Assembly: GCA_029556615.1 (NCBI GenBank)
Contig: JAKQDD010000176.1
Span: 124,001-188,000 of the forward strand
Length of the DNA: 64,000 nt
Direction: 5' to 3'
DNA from: Verrucomicrobiota bacterium
Lineage (GTDB): Bacteria; Verrucomicrobiota; Verrucomicrobiia; Limisphaerales; J093
Below the pieces are notes generated by a model. It was not told the DNA's origin, did not search any database, and saw nothing but the letters and a program-made list of their open reading frames with translations. Position numbers and translations under genes: made by a program. Each line of letters opens with the position of its first letter. Positions within the stretch are counted from its first letter, which is position 1. Positions 37,487 through 45,783 of the stretch are shown piece by piece.

Positions 37487-37645
37487 TCCTGGAATATGAG
37501 GTCAAGTTCGGCCCCTGCCGTTCCGGGCCTCCTTACCTTCCGTCGAGGACTCCACATTAGCGAGGCGCGGAGGCGGGTGCCCCCGGTGCCCGCCCACGGT
37601 TCCTCTGGACTGCAGGATTCACGGGTCTGGGGCGCGCCTCGCTGG
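37487..37645 (+). repeat. Repeat family A, diverged copy A6 lacking the left arm
   Basis: From GGTCAAGTTCGGCCCCTGCC through CCGTCGAGGACTCCACATTAGCGAGGCGCGG to GGGGCGCGCCTCGCT. The left-arm sequence GAGTCCTCGAC is absent and replaced by repeat C. Arm 2 (AGCGAGGCGC / GCGCCTCGCT) is intact. It ends 41 bp before the pseudopilin start. Confidence 0.8.
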
Positions 37646-37685
37646 GGTCTTGCACTTTTCTTCTGGGCAAGGAGACTGGGCGGTG

Positions 37686-38414
37686 ATGAAGGCAGGAGAC
37701 CATGGGCCACGACGTGGCGCGGCTGCAACCGACGGCACTCGCTGGGGAGCGGCGGTGGCGTTCACGTTGATCGAGTTGCTGGTGGTGATCGCGATCATCG
37801 CGATTCTGGCGGGTCTCTTGTTGCCGACCCTGGCGCGGGCGCGGGACAAGGGGAAGACGATCGCGTGTGCGGGGAACCAGCGGCAGTTGATCCTGGCGAC
37901 GCTGATGTACGATGAGGACCACAAGGTCTTGCCGCTGGGGTGGGTGCCGGAGCGGTTGCCGGCGATTTGGTATCGGCAATTGCAGGCGTACCTGGGCCGG
38001 AAGACCAACGTGTCGGGCGGGGGCGTGTTCATCTGTCCTTCGAGCGTGCAACCGGACGAGCGCGGTCTGCTTCGGCCGGGTGGGTTCTGGGGTTTTTTGT
38101 CGTATGCGCAGAACAAGGAGGTGAACGTGGGCCGGGAAGACATTGGGATGAAGCACGTCGAGGATCCGGCGGGGACGGTGATGTTTGCGGACACGGACGG
38201 TTGGGATGCCTGTTTGTACGCGGACACGGACGCGACGGCGAACGTGCTGTACCGGCACAGTGGGGGGACGGAGTGGAGCACGAAGACCGTGCGGGTGACG
38301 CGGCGCGGGAACCGGAAGGCGCTGTTTGGGCGGGCGAACGGTGTCTTTCTGGATGGGCACGCCGAGCTGATGCGGAGCGCGTCGAACCGGATTTTCACGC
38401 TCAAGCTGGACTGA
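37686..38414 (+). CDS. Type II pseudopilin-like protein (prepilin N-terminal cleavage/methylation, H-X9-DG type)
   Basis: A 242-aa protein from ATG 37686. After a hydrophilic leader comes the class III signal AFTLIELLVVIAIIAILAGLLLPTLARARDKGK, where cleavage before Phe and N-methylation by a prepilin peptidase are expected. The rest is the DUF1559-like/H-X9-DG globular domain: SYAQNKEVN, PAGTVMFADTDGW, YRHSGGTEW and finally NGVFLDGHAE. Planctomycetes and Verrucomicrobia carry many such proteins, probably in type II secretion-like or surface assemblies. It precedes a possible four-gene run including two ABC-2 permeases. Confidence 0.9.
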   Translation: MKAGDHGPRRGAAATDGTRWGAAVAFTLIELLVVIAIIAILAGLLLPTLARARDKGKTIACAGNQRQLILATLMYDEDHKVLPLGWVPERLPAIWYRQLQAYLGRKTNVSGGGVFICPSSVQPDERGLLRPGGFWGFLSYAQNKEVNVGREDIGMKHVEDPAGTVMFADTDGWDACLYADTDATANVLYRHSGGTEWSTKTVRVTRRGNRKALFGRANGVFLDGHAELMRSASNRIFTLKLD

Positions 38415-38447
38415 ACGCCGGGCGGACAGCGCAAGCATTCACGAGGG

Positions 38448-39182
38448 ATGTCCTATTTTCTCTGGTTATTGCTGTTGGGGTTGGTTGGGGGCATGGGCAT
38501 TGGGTTGCGCCGGCGCGCGCCGGCGGCGGGGGTGGTGTTGATGGGGTTGGCGGGGGCTGGGGCGTTGGTATTGCTGGGGTTGCAGGTTCGGAGATTCACG
38601 TCCGGGGGTGCGGGCAGGGCGGTGGACCGTGATGCGGCGGCGGCGGCCTACTTTCTGGGCTTCGAGGTATTGGGCGACTTGCAGAGGGGGGAGGGGACGA
38701 TCGCGCTGTTGCTGCCTCCGGAGACCCGGGGCAACAGTCGATTGTTGGACTCATGGTTTGACACATTTGCGCGGGTCGTGACGCCGCTCGAGGGGGTGGC
38801 GGTGAAGGAGGTGACCGTGCGGTGCAGCGGGCGTTTGGCGGCGGAGGGTCGAGTGCCGGTGGAGGCGGTCGAGGGGGCTTTGGCGGAGGTGCCGGGGGCT
38901 TTGGCGTGGGTTTCATTTGTCGGGGTGCCGGTGGGGGGATCCGGGGCGGCGGCATGGCCTGGGGCGGGGGCGCCGCCGGTGTACGTGTATGATCCGGGTG
39001 GCGGGACGGGTTGGGTTGCGGCGTTGAAACAGGGGCGGATCCGGCGCGTGGTGGTTCCCCGGCCGCGATTGGAGGGGAGGGCTGAGGGCCCGGCTGCGGG
39101 TCCACCGGACCAGCTTTTCCGGGAGAACTTTCTCATGGCGACGCCGTCGAACGCGGACACCGTGGCCGCGGAGCTCGAATGA
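38448..39182 (+). CDS. Membrane-anchored protein of unknown function
   Basis: A 244-aa protein. Two hydrophobic segments at the N-terminus (LWLLLLGLVGGMGIGL and AAGVVLMGLAGAGALVLLGL) are followed by a soluble region of about 190 residues. The soluble part has an alpha/beta character (YFLGFEVLGDLQRGEGTIALLLPPE; ALAWVSFVGVP). No motif was recognised. The stop overlaps the start of the first ABC-2 permease (ATGA), so it is translationally coupled and probably belongs to the same complex. Confidence 0.7.
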   Translation: MSYFLWLLLLGLVGGMGIGLRRRAPAAGVVLMGLAGAGALVLLGLQVRRFTSGGAGRAVDRDAAAAAYFLGFEVLGDLQRGEGTIALLLPPETRGNSRLLDSWFDTFARVVTPLEGVAVKEVTVRCSGRLAAEGRVPVEAVEGALAEVPGALAWVSFVGVPVGGSGAAAWPGAGAPPVYVYDPGGGTGWVAALKQGRIRRVVVPRPRLEGRAEGPAAGPPDQLFRENFLMATPSNADTVAAELE

Positions 39183-40825
39183 CGCTGCTGTCCATTGTGG
39201 ACCGCGAGCTGCGGGTGGCGTCGCGTCGGGCGAAGACCTACGGGCTTCGGTCGGCGGCGGCGTTGGCGGCGCTGGTGGTGTGCGGTTGGCTTTCGTTGTG
39301 GACGGCGCAGACGCAGCCGCCGGTGACGGTGGGGCGGACGCTGTTTTCGTACCTGACGGTCCTGGCGTTCGCGTATTGTCTGCTGGTGGGGCCATTCATC
39401 ACGGCGGACTCGATCAGCGAGGAACGTCGGGAGGGGACGCTGGGTTTGTTATTTCTGACGGAGCTCAGCAGTCTGGACGTTGTATTGGGGAAGTGGCTGG
39501 CGAGCTCCCTGGCCGGTTTCTACGGGTTGCTGGCGATTCTGCCGACGATGGGGATACCGTTGCTGTTGGGGGGGGTGACGCCGGGCGAGTACGGTCGGAC
39601 GGCGCTGGCGGTGGTGAGTGCGGTGTGGTTGTCGCTGACGGCGGGGATGATGGTCTCGACGCTCTGTCGGGACCAGGGGAAGGCGACGTTGGGGGCGGTG
39701 GGGTTGATCCTGGGGCTGACGGGGTTGTTACCGGGGCTGGCGACGGTGGTGGCGACGGGTTTTCTGGCTCGTCCCCTGCAGGAGCCGGGGTGGGTGGCGC
39801 TGGTGAGTCCGGCCTACACGGGGTACCTGGCGGCGGACGCGCACTATCGGGGGGCGCCGCACTTGTACTGGGCGTCGTTGAGTCTGGTGACGGCGCTGGG
39901 TTTAGGGTTCATGGTGTTGACGGCTCTTCTGGTGCCGAGGGTATGGCGGGAGGCGCCGGAGGAGAAGCCGGTGGTTGCGCGCTGGTTATTGCGGCTGGGG
40001 TACACCCGGGGGTGGCGACGGACCTTTTGGCGGCGGCTCGATCGGAATCCGGTGTACGCGGTGGCGGCGCGGGCGCGGTGGCCGCACGGGGTTTTCTGGC
40101 TCCTGGTGGCGCTGGTGGCGGTGAATGTGTATTGGCTGGCGCACGGGTTCCGGACGAACGCGACGACCTACCAGTTCCACGTCTACTTCATGTACGCGCT
40201 GGTGTTCACGAATCGGGTCTGGCTGAGTGTGATGGCCTGCCGGTTCTTTCTCGAGGCGCGCCGGACGGGGGCGTTGGAGTTGATCCTCACGACGCCGCTG
40301 CCGGAGCGGACGCTGTTGCGCGGGCATGGGCGATCGTTATGGCGGTATTTTGGCTGGCCGGTGCTGGCGATTGCGTTGTTGCACGTGATGTATGTGGAGG
40401 AGAGCTGGCGTTTGGCGGCGCAGCGTTTTGCCGGGGGCAGCCTGTCATGGGGGCCGTACGCGACGAGTGCGGCGAGCAGCCTGGTGAACTTTGGGACGGA
40501 CGTGCTGGCGATTGCGTATGTGGGGGCGTGGCTGAGTCTGGCGTCGAGGCGTCCGGCGCTGGTGATTCTGCAAACATTCGGTTTGGTGGTCCTGATTCCG
40601 TGGACGGTGGGTTACATCCTGCCGAGTGTCTGGTCGGTGTTGCCGCAAAAGGCCGTGGCCTATCTCTCGGCGAAGCCGATGTTGCGGGCGTTATTGACCG
40701 GCGGGCTTGCCGGGTTTCCGGTCTTGCGAACGGCGGCGTGGGTGGGGAAGAACCTGGTGTTGGTGGTTTGGGCGCGACGCCGGTTGCGCCGGGGGCTCCG
40801 GGCGGCAGCGGTCCACAGGGTATGA
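39179..40825 (+). CDS. ABC-2 type permease, first of a tandem pair
   Basis: A 548-aa inner-membrane protein with about 12 predicted segments in two halves. The ABC-2 signature is ITADSISEERREGTLGLLFLTEL near residue 80, and a second related block is ACRFFLEARRTGALELILTTPL near 360. The coupled downstream gene has the same layout, so they are paralogues from a tandem duplication (SEERREGTLGLLFLT and TGALELILTTPL in both). No ATP-binding protein is encoded nearby. Function could be export or lipid/polymer handling; the family gives no substrate. Confidence 0.85.
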   Translation: MTLLSIVDRELRVASRRAKTYGLRSAAALAALVVCGWLSLWTAQTQPPVTVGRTLFSYLTVLAFAYCLLVGPFITADSISEERREGTLGLLFLTELSSLDVVLGKWLASSLAGFYGLLAILPTMGIPLLLGGVTPGEYGRTALAVVSAVWLSLTAGMMVSTLCRDQGKATLGAVGLILGLTGLLPGLATVVATGFLARPLQEPGWVALVSPAYTGYLAADAHYRGAPHLYWASLSLVTALGLGFMVLTALLVPRVWREAPEEKPVVARWLLRLGYTRGWRRTFWRRLDRNPVYAVAARARWPHGVFWLLVALVAVNVYWLAHGFRTNATTYQFHVYFMYALVFTNRVWLSVMACRFFLEARRTGALELILTTPLPERTLLRGHGRSLWRYFGWPVLAIALLHVMYVEESWRLAAQRFAGGSLSWGPYATSAASSLVNFGTDVLAIAYVGAWLSLASRRPALVILQTFGLVVLIPWTVGYILPSVWSVLPQKAVAYLSAKPMLRALLTGGLAGFPVLRTAAWVGKNLVLVVWARRRLRRGLRAAAVHRV

Positions 40826-42426
40826 TATTCCTGCCGGTAGTGGAACGGGAGTTGCGGGTGGCGGCGAGGCGGCCCGGGCCCTTTTGGGCGCGGCTGGCGG
40901 CGGCGTTGGTGGCGGTGGTGATTGGCGGCCTTGGGCTTTGGTGGGAGGGGGATGTCAAGGCGAATCTGGTATTGGGGGCGGGTTTGTTTGGGGCTTTGGG
41001 GCGGGCCTGTTTTGTGTTTGCGCTGTTGGCGGGTCCGGTGTTTACCGCGGACGTGTTGAGCGAGGAGCGCCGGGAGGGGACGTTGGGGTTGCTGTTTCTG
41101 ACGGACCTCCGGGGGTACGACGTGGTGTTGGGCAAGCTGGCAGCGGCGTCGGTGACGTCCGTGTTCAGTCTGCTGGCGACCCTGCCGGTGCTGGCGATTC
41201 CGATTCTGTTGGGGGGCGTTTCGTTGGCGGAGTTCGGGCGGACGGCGTTGGCTTTGGGGACGGCGTTATTCTTCTCGCTGGCGGTGGGGATGATGGTTTC
41301 AGCGTTGTGTGATCAGGCGCGGAGCGCGTTTGCGTTGGCGGGGTTGATTTTGTTTATCGCGGGCGTGGTGTTGCCGTTTCTGGAGGAGACGATCGAGCGA
41401 TCCAGCGGGGGGGCGACGTTGCTGGGGTTGTTCCTGAGCATCAATCCGACGTCGGCGATGGTGGCGGCGGGGATGGCGAGGCCGGCGGCGGTGGGGGATT
41501 TCTGGCTTTCGGTGGTGGGGGTGAACCTGGTCGGCGGGCTGATGTTGATGGTGGCGGGGCACTGGACAGCGGGCGGTTGGCGGGAGGCGGGGGTGTCGCA
41601 GCGGTTTGGCCGATGGCGGGCGCGGTGGGAGCAATGGGCGTTGGGGACGGGGACGCAGCGGCGGGTGTTGCGCACACGGTTGTTGGACCAGAATCCGATG
41701 GCATGGCTGGCGGGGCGTCATCGGTGGAAGCGGCAGGTTTTGTGGGGGGCGGTTGGGGTGGGGTTGGTGGCCTGGGTGTTGGGGGCGTTTGCGTCGGGAC
41801 CTTTGGGGACGGATTGGGGGATGACGCTGACCCTCGCGATGTTTTTCCAGGGGCCGATCAAGTGGCTGATGGCGTCGGAGGCGAGCCAGCGGTGGGTGAT
41901 CGAGCGGCAGACGGGGGCCTTGGAGCTGATTCTGACCACGCCCTTGACGGTTGGGGAGATCCTGCGCGGGCATTGGCTGGGGCTTTGGCGGCTATTTGGC
42001 GTGCCGGTGGTGGTGTTGCTGGGGATGGAGTCGGGGCTGCTATTGTGGAAGCTGCCGGATGGGGAGGGGCAGGATCTGGCGGCGATGACGGTGGTGATGA
42101 TGGGTGTTTTTGTCTGGGACATGTACACGCTGGGGTGGGTGGGCTTATGGCAGGGATTGCGGCGCCGCCGGGCGAACGCGGCATTTCTGGCGACGGCGTT
42201 TCGGGTGTTGGTGATTCCGTGGCTGTTGATGTTGGGGGGTGTTTTTCTGGTGGGGACGGCCGGGTGGGGGACGCTGCCGGTGCTTTGGTTTCTGGCGTGC
42301 GGCGCGTGCAACGTCTGGTTTTTGCAGGTCGCGCAGCAGCATTTGCGGGAGGGATTGCGGTGGCTGGCGTCGGAAGGCGGAAACCCAACAGGGAACGATG
42401 GCGAGCGTTCGAGCCATGGGCGTTAG
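40822..42426 (+). CDS. ABC-2 type permease, second of a tandem pair
   Basis: A 534-aa protein from ATG 40822, which overlaps the previous stop (ATGA). It shares SEERREGTLGLLFLTDL and QTGALELILTTPLTVGEILRGHW with its neighbour. The 1048-aa track ORF that extends back to 39280 is the same frame left open by GC bias, not a fusion. The C-terminus (SEGGNPTGNDGERSSHGR) is hydrophilic. The two permeases probably form a heterodimer. Confidence 0.85.
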   Translation: MIFLPVVERELRVAARRPGPFWARLAAALVAVVIGGLGLWWEGDVKANLVLGAGLFGALGRACFVFALLAGPVFTADVLSEERREGTLGLLFLTDLRGYDVVLGKLAAASVTSVFSLLATLPVLAIPILLGGVSLAEFGRTALALGTALFFSLAVGMMVSALCDQARSAFALAGLILFIAGVVLPFLEETIERSSGGATLLGLFLSINPTSAMVAAGMARPAAVGDFWLSVVGVNLVGGLMLMVAGHWTAGGWREAGVSQRFGRWRARWEQWALGTGTQRRVLRTRLLDQNPMAWLAGRHRWKRQVLWGAVGVGLVAWVLGAFASGPLGTDWGMTLTLAMFFQGPIKWLMASEASQRWVIERQTGALELILTTPLTVGEILRGHWLGLWRLFGVPVVVLLGMESGLLLWKLPDGEGQDLAAMTVVMMGVFVWDMYTLGWVGLWQGLRRRRANAAFLATAFRVLVIPWLLMLGGVFLVGTAGWGTLPVLWFLACGACNVWFLQVAQQHLREGLRWLASEGGNPTGNDGERSSHGR

Positions 42427-42480
42427 GCGAGGATCCGGGTTCCCCGTTGCTTTTGGTGTGGCAACGACTAGGTTGGGCGC

Positions 42481-43704
42481 ATGCGGATCCTCTCGACTCC
42501 GACCAGTGCGACGGGGCACTGGGACGGGGAATACGACGAACGTGCGTTGCACCGCTGGGCGGTGCAACTGCGGTCGCGTTTGCGGGCGGAAGCGGTCTCG
42601 TTGGGACTGGTGTTCATGGGGCCGCGGCTGATGGATCAGGCGGCTCAGGTGATGGAGATTCTCAGGGTTCATGCGCGGGTGCCGTTGTTGGCTGGCTGTT
42701 CGGGGAAGGGCTTGATTCTTGGCAACGAGGAACTCGAGGGAGGCGGGGGTGTGGTGGTGGGCTTGTACGCGCTGCCGGGGGCGAAGCTAAGGGCGGTTCA
42801 CGTTGTTCAGCGCGAGGTCGAGGAGTACTCGGGTCCGGGGTACTGGGCGGAGGCGACGGGGGTCAAGCTGGGGGCAACGAACGGGTGGCTGGCGTTTGGG
42901 GATCCGTACACGTTTGACGGCGAGCGATGGCTTGCGGGCTGGTCAGCGGAGTACGGATCGTTGCCGACGGTGGGCGGCCTGGCGAGCGGGGAGGGGCAGG
43001 AGCAGCGGACGCAGGTGTATTTGAACGGCGAGGTGCACAACGAGGGTGCGGTGGTGGTGTCCGTGGGCGGGGCGGTGGAGGTCGAGGCGGTGGTATCGCA
43101 GGCGTGCACCCCGATTGGCGAGCCGTGGACGATCACGAAGGTCGAGGGGAATCTGATTCATCAGATCGGGAATCGGCCGGCGTACCAGGTGCTTGCCGAC
43201 ACGTTCGGGCGGCTGCCGAAGGATCAGCAGGAGCGGGCGCGGGGGAACTTGTTTGTGGGTTTGGTGACGAACGAGTACAAGGAGGAATTCCACCGGGGCG
43301 ACTTCCTGATTCGGAGCCTGCTGGGGGGCGACCCGAAAACCGGCGTGCTGGCGGTCGGCGCGCGGCCGCGGGCGGGCCAGTCGGTGCAGTTTCAGTGTCG
43401 GGACGCGGCTTCGGCGACGGAGGATCTGACGGGGCTTCTGGAGGGGGCGCGGCGGAAGGGCGGCGGTGGCCGGATCCTGGGGGCGTGTTTGTGCAGCTGT
43501 CTGGGCCGGGGGGAGCGTTTGTTCGGGGTTCCCCATCATGACGCGGTGTTGATCCAGCGATTGCTGGGGCCCGTGGGGTTGACGGGTTTCTTCTGCAATG
43601 GGGAGATCGGGCCGGTGGGCGGTCGGAGTTACCTGCATGGGTACACGGCCGCGCTGGGGTTGTTCGTGGCAAAACCGCGCCCGGACTTAGGCAACAAGGG
43701 ATGA
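42481..43704 (+). CDS. FIST signal-transduction domain protein (FIST N and C)
   Basis: A 407-aa protein. The FIST_N region (about residues 25-225) contains LGLVFMGPRL, VPLLAGCSGKGLILG and EYGSLPTVGGLASGE. FIST_C (about 235-385) contains TKVEGNLIHQIGNRPAYQVL and, near the end, FCNGEIGPVGGRSYLHGYTAALGLF. FIST domains are thought to sense small ligands, perhaps amino acids, and are often fused or linked to signalling proteins. Here the protein stands alone, 54 bp after the permeases, so a sensor role is unproven. Confidence 0.9.
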   Translation: MRILSTPTSATGHWDGEYDERALHRWAVQLRSRLRAEAVSLGLVFMGPRLMDQAAQVMEILRVHARVPLLAGCSGKGLILGNEELEGGGGVVVGLYALPGAKLRAVHVVQREVEEYSGPGYWAEATGVKLGATNGWLAFGDPYTFDGERWLAGWSAEYGSLPTVGGLASGEGQEQRTQVYLNGEVHNEGAVVVSVGGAVEVEAVVSQACTPIGEPWTITKVEGNLIHQIGNRPAYQVLADTFGRLPKDQQERARGNLFVGLVTNEYKEEFHRGDFLIRSLLGGDPKTGVLAVGARPRAGQSVQFQCRDAASATEDLTGLLEGARRKGGGGRILGACLCSCLGRGERLFGVPHHDAVLIQRLLGPVGLTGFFCNGEIGPVGGRSYLHGYTAALGLFVAKPRPDLGNKG

Positions 43705-43780
43705 CGCGCGCCCGGGGCGCGCACGCTGGCTTGAACACGGTGCAACCTTTCCTCTGTGTCACACTGGAGCGCGGTGGTGC

Positions 43781-44377
43781 ATGACTCGTGTGGTGTCCGG
43801 ATTCATCGTGCGTGTCCGCTCGATTGCGGAGCGATGCGCGTGGGCGGATTTCTTTCCGGTGGCGCAATTGGTCGAGGTGGAGTTGGGGAGCGGCGACGGC
43901 TCGTTCCTGGTCGAGTGGGCGCGGCGGCATCCGGATCGGAACTTCCTGGGCATCGAGCGATTGCTGGGTCGCTTGCGGAAGCTGGACCGGAAGGGGCGTC
44001 GTGCGGGGCTGCGCAATTTGCGGGGGCTGCGGCTGGAGGCGGGGTATTGTCTCGAGTACATACTGCCGCTGGGGGGTATCGCGGCGCTGCATGTCTACTT
44101 TCCGGATCCATGGCCCAAGCGGAAGCACTGGCGCCGTCGTCTGGTTAACGATCGGTTTCCGGGTTTGGCGGCGAGGGTCCTGGCGCCTGGGGGCACGGTC
44201 TATCTGCGGACGGACCATGAGGGCTACGCGGAGGAGATGCGGCGTGTGTTTGGCGGCAGTGCGATGTTCGAGGCGGTGCCGACGCCGCCGGATCTGGCGG
44301 GGGTTGTGACGGATTTCGAGCGGGGTTTTGCGGCGCGCGGGATTGGGGCGCACCGGCTGGCGTATCGGCTGCGGTAG
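43781..44377 (+). CDS. trmB: tRNA (guanine-N7-)-methyltransferase (m7G46)
   Basis: A 198-aa protein, slightly short for TrmB, mainly at the N-terminus. The SAM-binding motif is VEVELGSGDGSFLVEWA. The family-defining YFPDPWPKRKHWRRR and YLRTDHEGYAEEM are present. It methylates G46 in the variable loop of tRNAs. The start at ATG 43781 leaves about 30 residues before motif I, fewer than usual, so a more upstream start is possible. Confidence 0.9.
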   Translation: MTRVVSGFIVRVRSIAERCAWADFFPVAQLVEVELGSGDGSFLVEWARRHPDRNFLGIERLLGRLRKLDRKGRRAGLRNLRGLRLEAGYCLEYILPLGGIAALHVYFPDPWPKRKHWRRRLVNDRFPGLAARVLAPGGTVYLRTDHEGYAEEMRRVFGGSAMFEAVPTPPDLAGVVTDFERGFAARGIGAHRLAYRLR

Positions 44378-44502
44378 TCGGATGGGGGAGGGGAGGGCCG
44401 CGAAGAAGCGCAAGAGGGAAGGAGATCAGCTATGCGGAACGTGCGCTTTGTTGCGGCGATCCCCCTCAGGCTTGGCTTCTGGTGGCGACCCGCCTTGCCG
44501 CC

Positions 44503-45579
44503 TCATGAGATCTCGATCCACTGCCGGGTTTGGGCACTCAGGACGGCGGCGTCCATGACGGCCTGGACGCGGGCGCCTTCGTGGAAGCCTGGGACGCAGG
44601 GTCGCTGACTGCGGATGGCGTCGATGAACTCCCAGGCTTGGTCGTAGCGGAAGGCGACGAGGGGATCGCCGGACTGCGGATCGCGGGGGCTGCCGGGCCA
44701 GCGCCAGTAGGATTCGGGCACGTCGATCCGCTCGAAGCCGGGTCCGCCGCGGCGTCCGGTTTGGAGGTGGTTCCAGTCGCCGGTGACGAAAAGGAAGGAC
44801 CGTTCGCTGCCGTTGAGCTCGACGGAGTCGAGGCTGCGCCAGCTTTCATTGCGGCCGCTGGCGAGTTTGCTGCTTTCGAGGACGCCGGTGGCGCCGTTGG
44901 CGAACTCGGCGATGAGGGCAACCCAATCGTCGAGGTCACTGGGGTTACCTTGGCGCAGGGGATGGATGTTGACGAGGTGGGCGACGAGCCGCCGGATGGG
45001 GCCGACGAGGTTAAGGGCGAAATCGATGCGGTGGCTGAGCATGTCGCCGAGCTCGCCGGTGCCGGCGAGGCATTGGATCTGGCGCCATCCGAGGGCTCTT
45101 GTGCCCCAGTCCTGGAGGCGGCAGGAGCGGTAATGATAGGGCTGGCCCAAGTCGCCGCGGGCCACGAGGTCGCGGAGGTAGCGCATGGCGGGGACGAACC
45201 GGTAGGTGAAGGCGGTCATGTGCCGGACCTTGGCGCGGTCGGCGGCGTCGGCCATGGCGCGGGCGTCGGCGGCGTTGAGCGCCAGGGGCTTTTCGCAGAG
45301 GACATGTTTGCCGCGGGCGATGGCGGCGTGGGCGATGGCGGCGTGGGTATGGTTGGGGGTGGCGATGACGACGGCGTGGATGTCGTCCCGAGCGATGATG
45401 TCGCGGTAATCCGCGGAGACCCATGGCGCAGGGCACTGCTGCCGCGCTCGGTCGAGGACCGCGGGGTCGGTGTCGCAGAGTGCCGTCACCCGGGTATCCG
45501 GGCATAGGGCGAATCCGGGCAGGTGATTTTGCAGCGTGATGCCGCCGCAGCCGATGATGGCGAGGTTGAGAGGAGGCAT
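44503..45579 (-). CDS. Gfo/Idh/MocA-family oxidoreductase (cytoplasmic)
   Basis: A 358-aa protein without export signal. The N-terminal Rossmann motif is LAIIGCGGITLQNHLPGF, and the catalytic motif GKHVLCEKPLALN contains the usual Glu-Lys-Pro. The C-terminal domain has MLSHRIDFALNLVGP. It presumably oxidises or epimerises a sugar with NAD(P); the substrate is unknown. It is a single gene. A fragment of repeat A and the insertion sequence lie just upstream. Confidence 0.9.
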   Translation of the reverse strand: MPPLNLAIIGCGGITLQNHLPGFALCPDTRVTALCDTDPAVLDRARQQCPAPWVSADYRDIIARDDIHAVVIATPNHTHAAIAHAAIARGKHVLCEKPLALNAADARAMADAADRAKVRHMTAFTYRFVPAMRYLRDLVARGDLGQPYHYRSCRLQDWGTRALGWRQIQCLAGTGELGDMLSHRIDFALNLVGPIRRLVAHLVNIHPLRQGNPSDLDDWVALIAEFANGATGVLESSKLASGRNESWRSLDSVELNGSERSFLFVTGDWNHLQTGRRGGPGFERIDVPESYWRWPGSPRDPQSGDPLVAFRYDQAWEFIDAIRSQRPCVPGFHEGARVQAVMDAAVLSAQTRQWIEIS

Positions 45580-45606
45580 GACCGTGTTGAGCTTGGGGAC
45601 TTCGTT

Positions 45607-45630
45607 TGGTTTGAGGCGGCGCCTCGCTAG
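45607..45630 (+). repeat. Repeat family A, fragment A7 (right end only)
   Basis: GGTTTGAGGCGGCGCCTCGC plus TAG, the last 24 bp of the element, including the right arm of hairpin 2. The rest of the element is missing. The IS begins 58 bp further on. Confidence 0.75.
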
Positions 45631-45688
45631 CGATTGCAGAATTGGGACGGCAAGAAGTCAAGGGGGAAGGGGAGGGATGGGGAGGATT

Positions 45689-45706
45689 CAGGGCTTTTTC
45701 AGCTGG
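45689..45706 (+). repeat. Left terminal inverted repeat of the IS
   Basis: CAGGGCTTTTTCAGCTGG, preceded directly by the target duplication GGGAGGATT. It pairs with 47804-47821 at 13 of 18 positions. Confidence 0.85.
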
Positions 45707-45783
45707 AGGAGGTAGCGACTGAGGGGCATTGATTTTTCAAGAAATGACTAGATTTTTTCGGGCGGCTTTGGCAGAACCTGGGC

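Larger units (their letters stand above)
37320..37685. other. Divergent intergenic region made of a hairpin and repeats
   Basis: A 366-bp region between the PQQ-type gene and the pseudopilin. In order it contains the 15-bp inverted repeat (37372-37420), repeat C (37441-37486) and a diverged repeat A copy (37487-37645). Almost nothing is unique sequence, so promoters for the flanking genes must lie in or beside repeats. Confidence 0.7.

Noticed and set aside
39280-42426. 1048-aa ORF suggesting a fused permease
   Set aside because: The first 514 codons are a shadow frame of the first permease; the real second permease starts at 40822 with an ATGA overlap.
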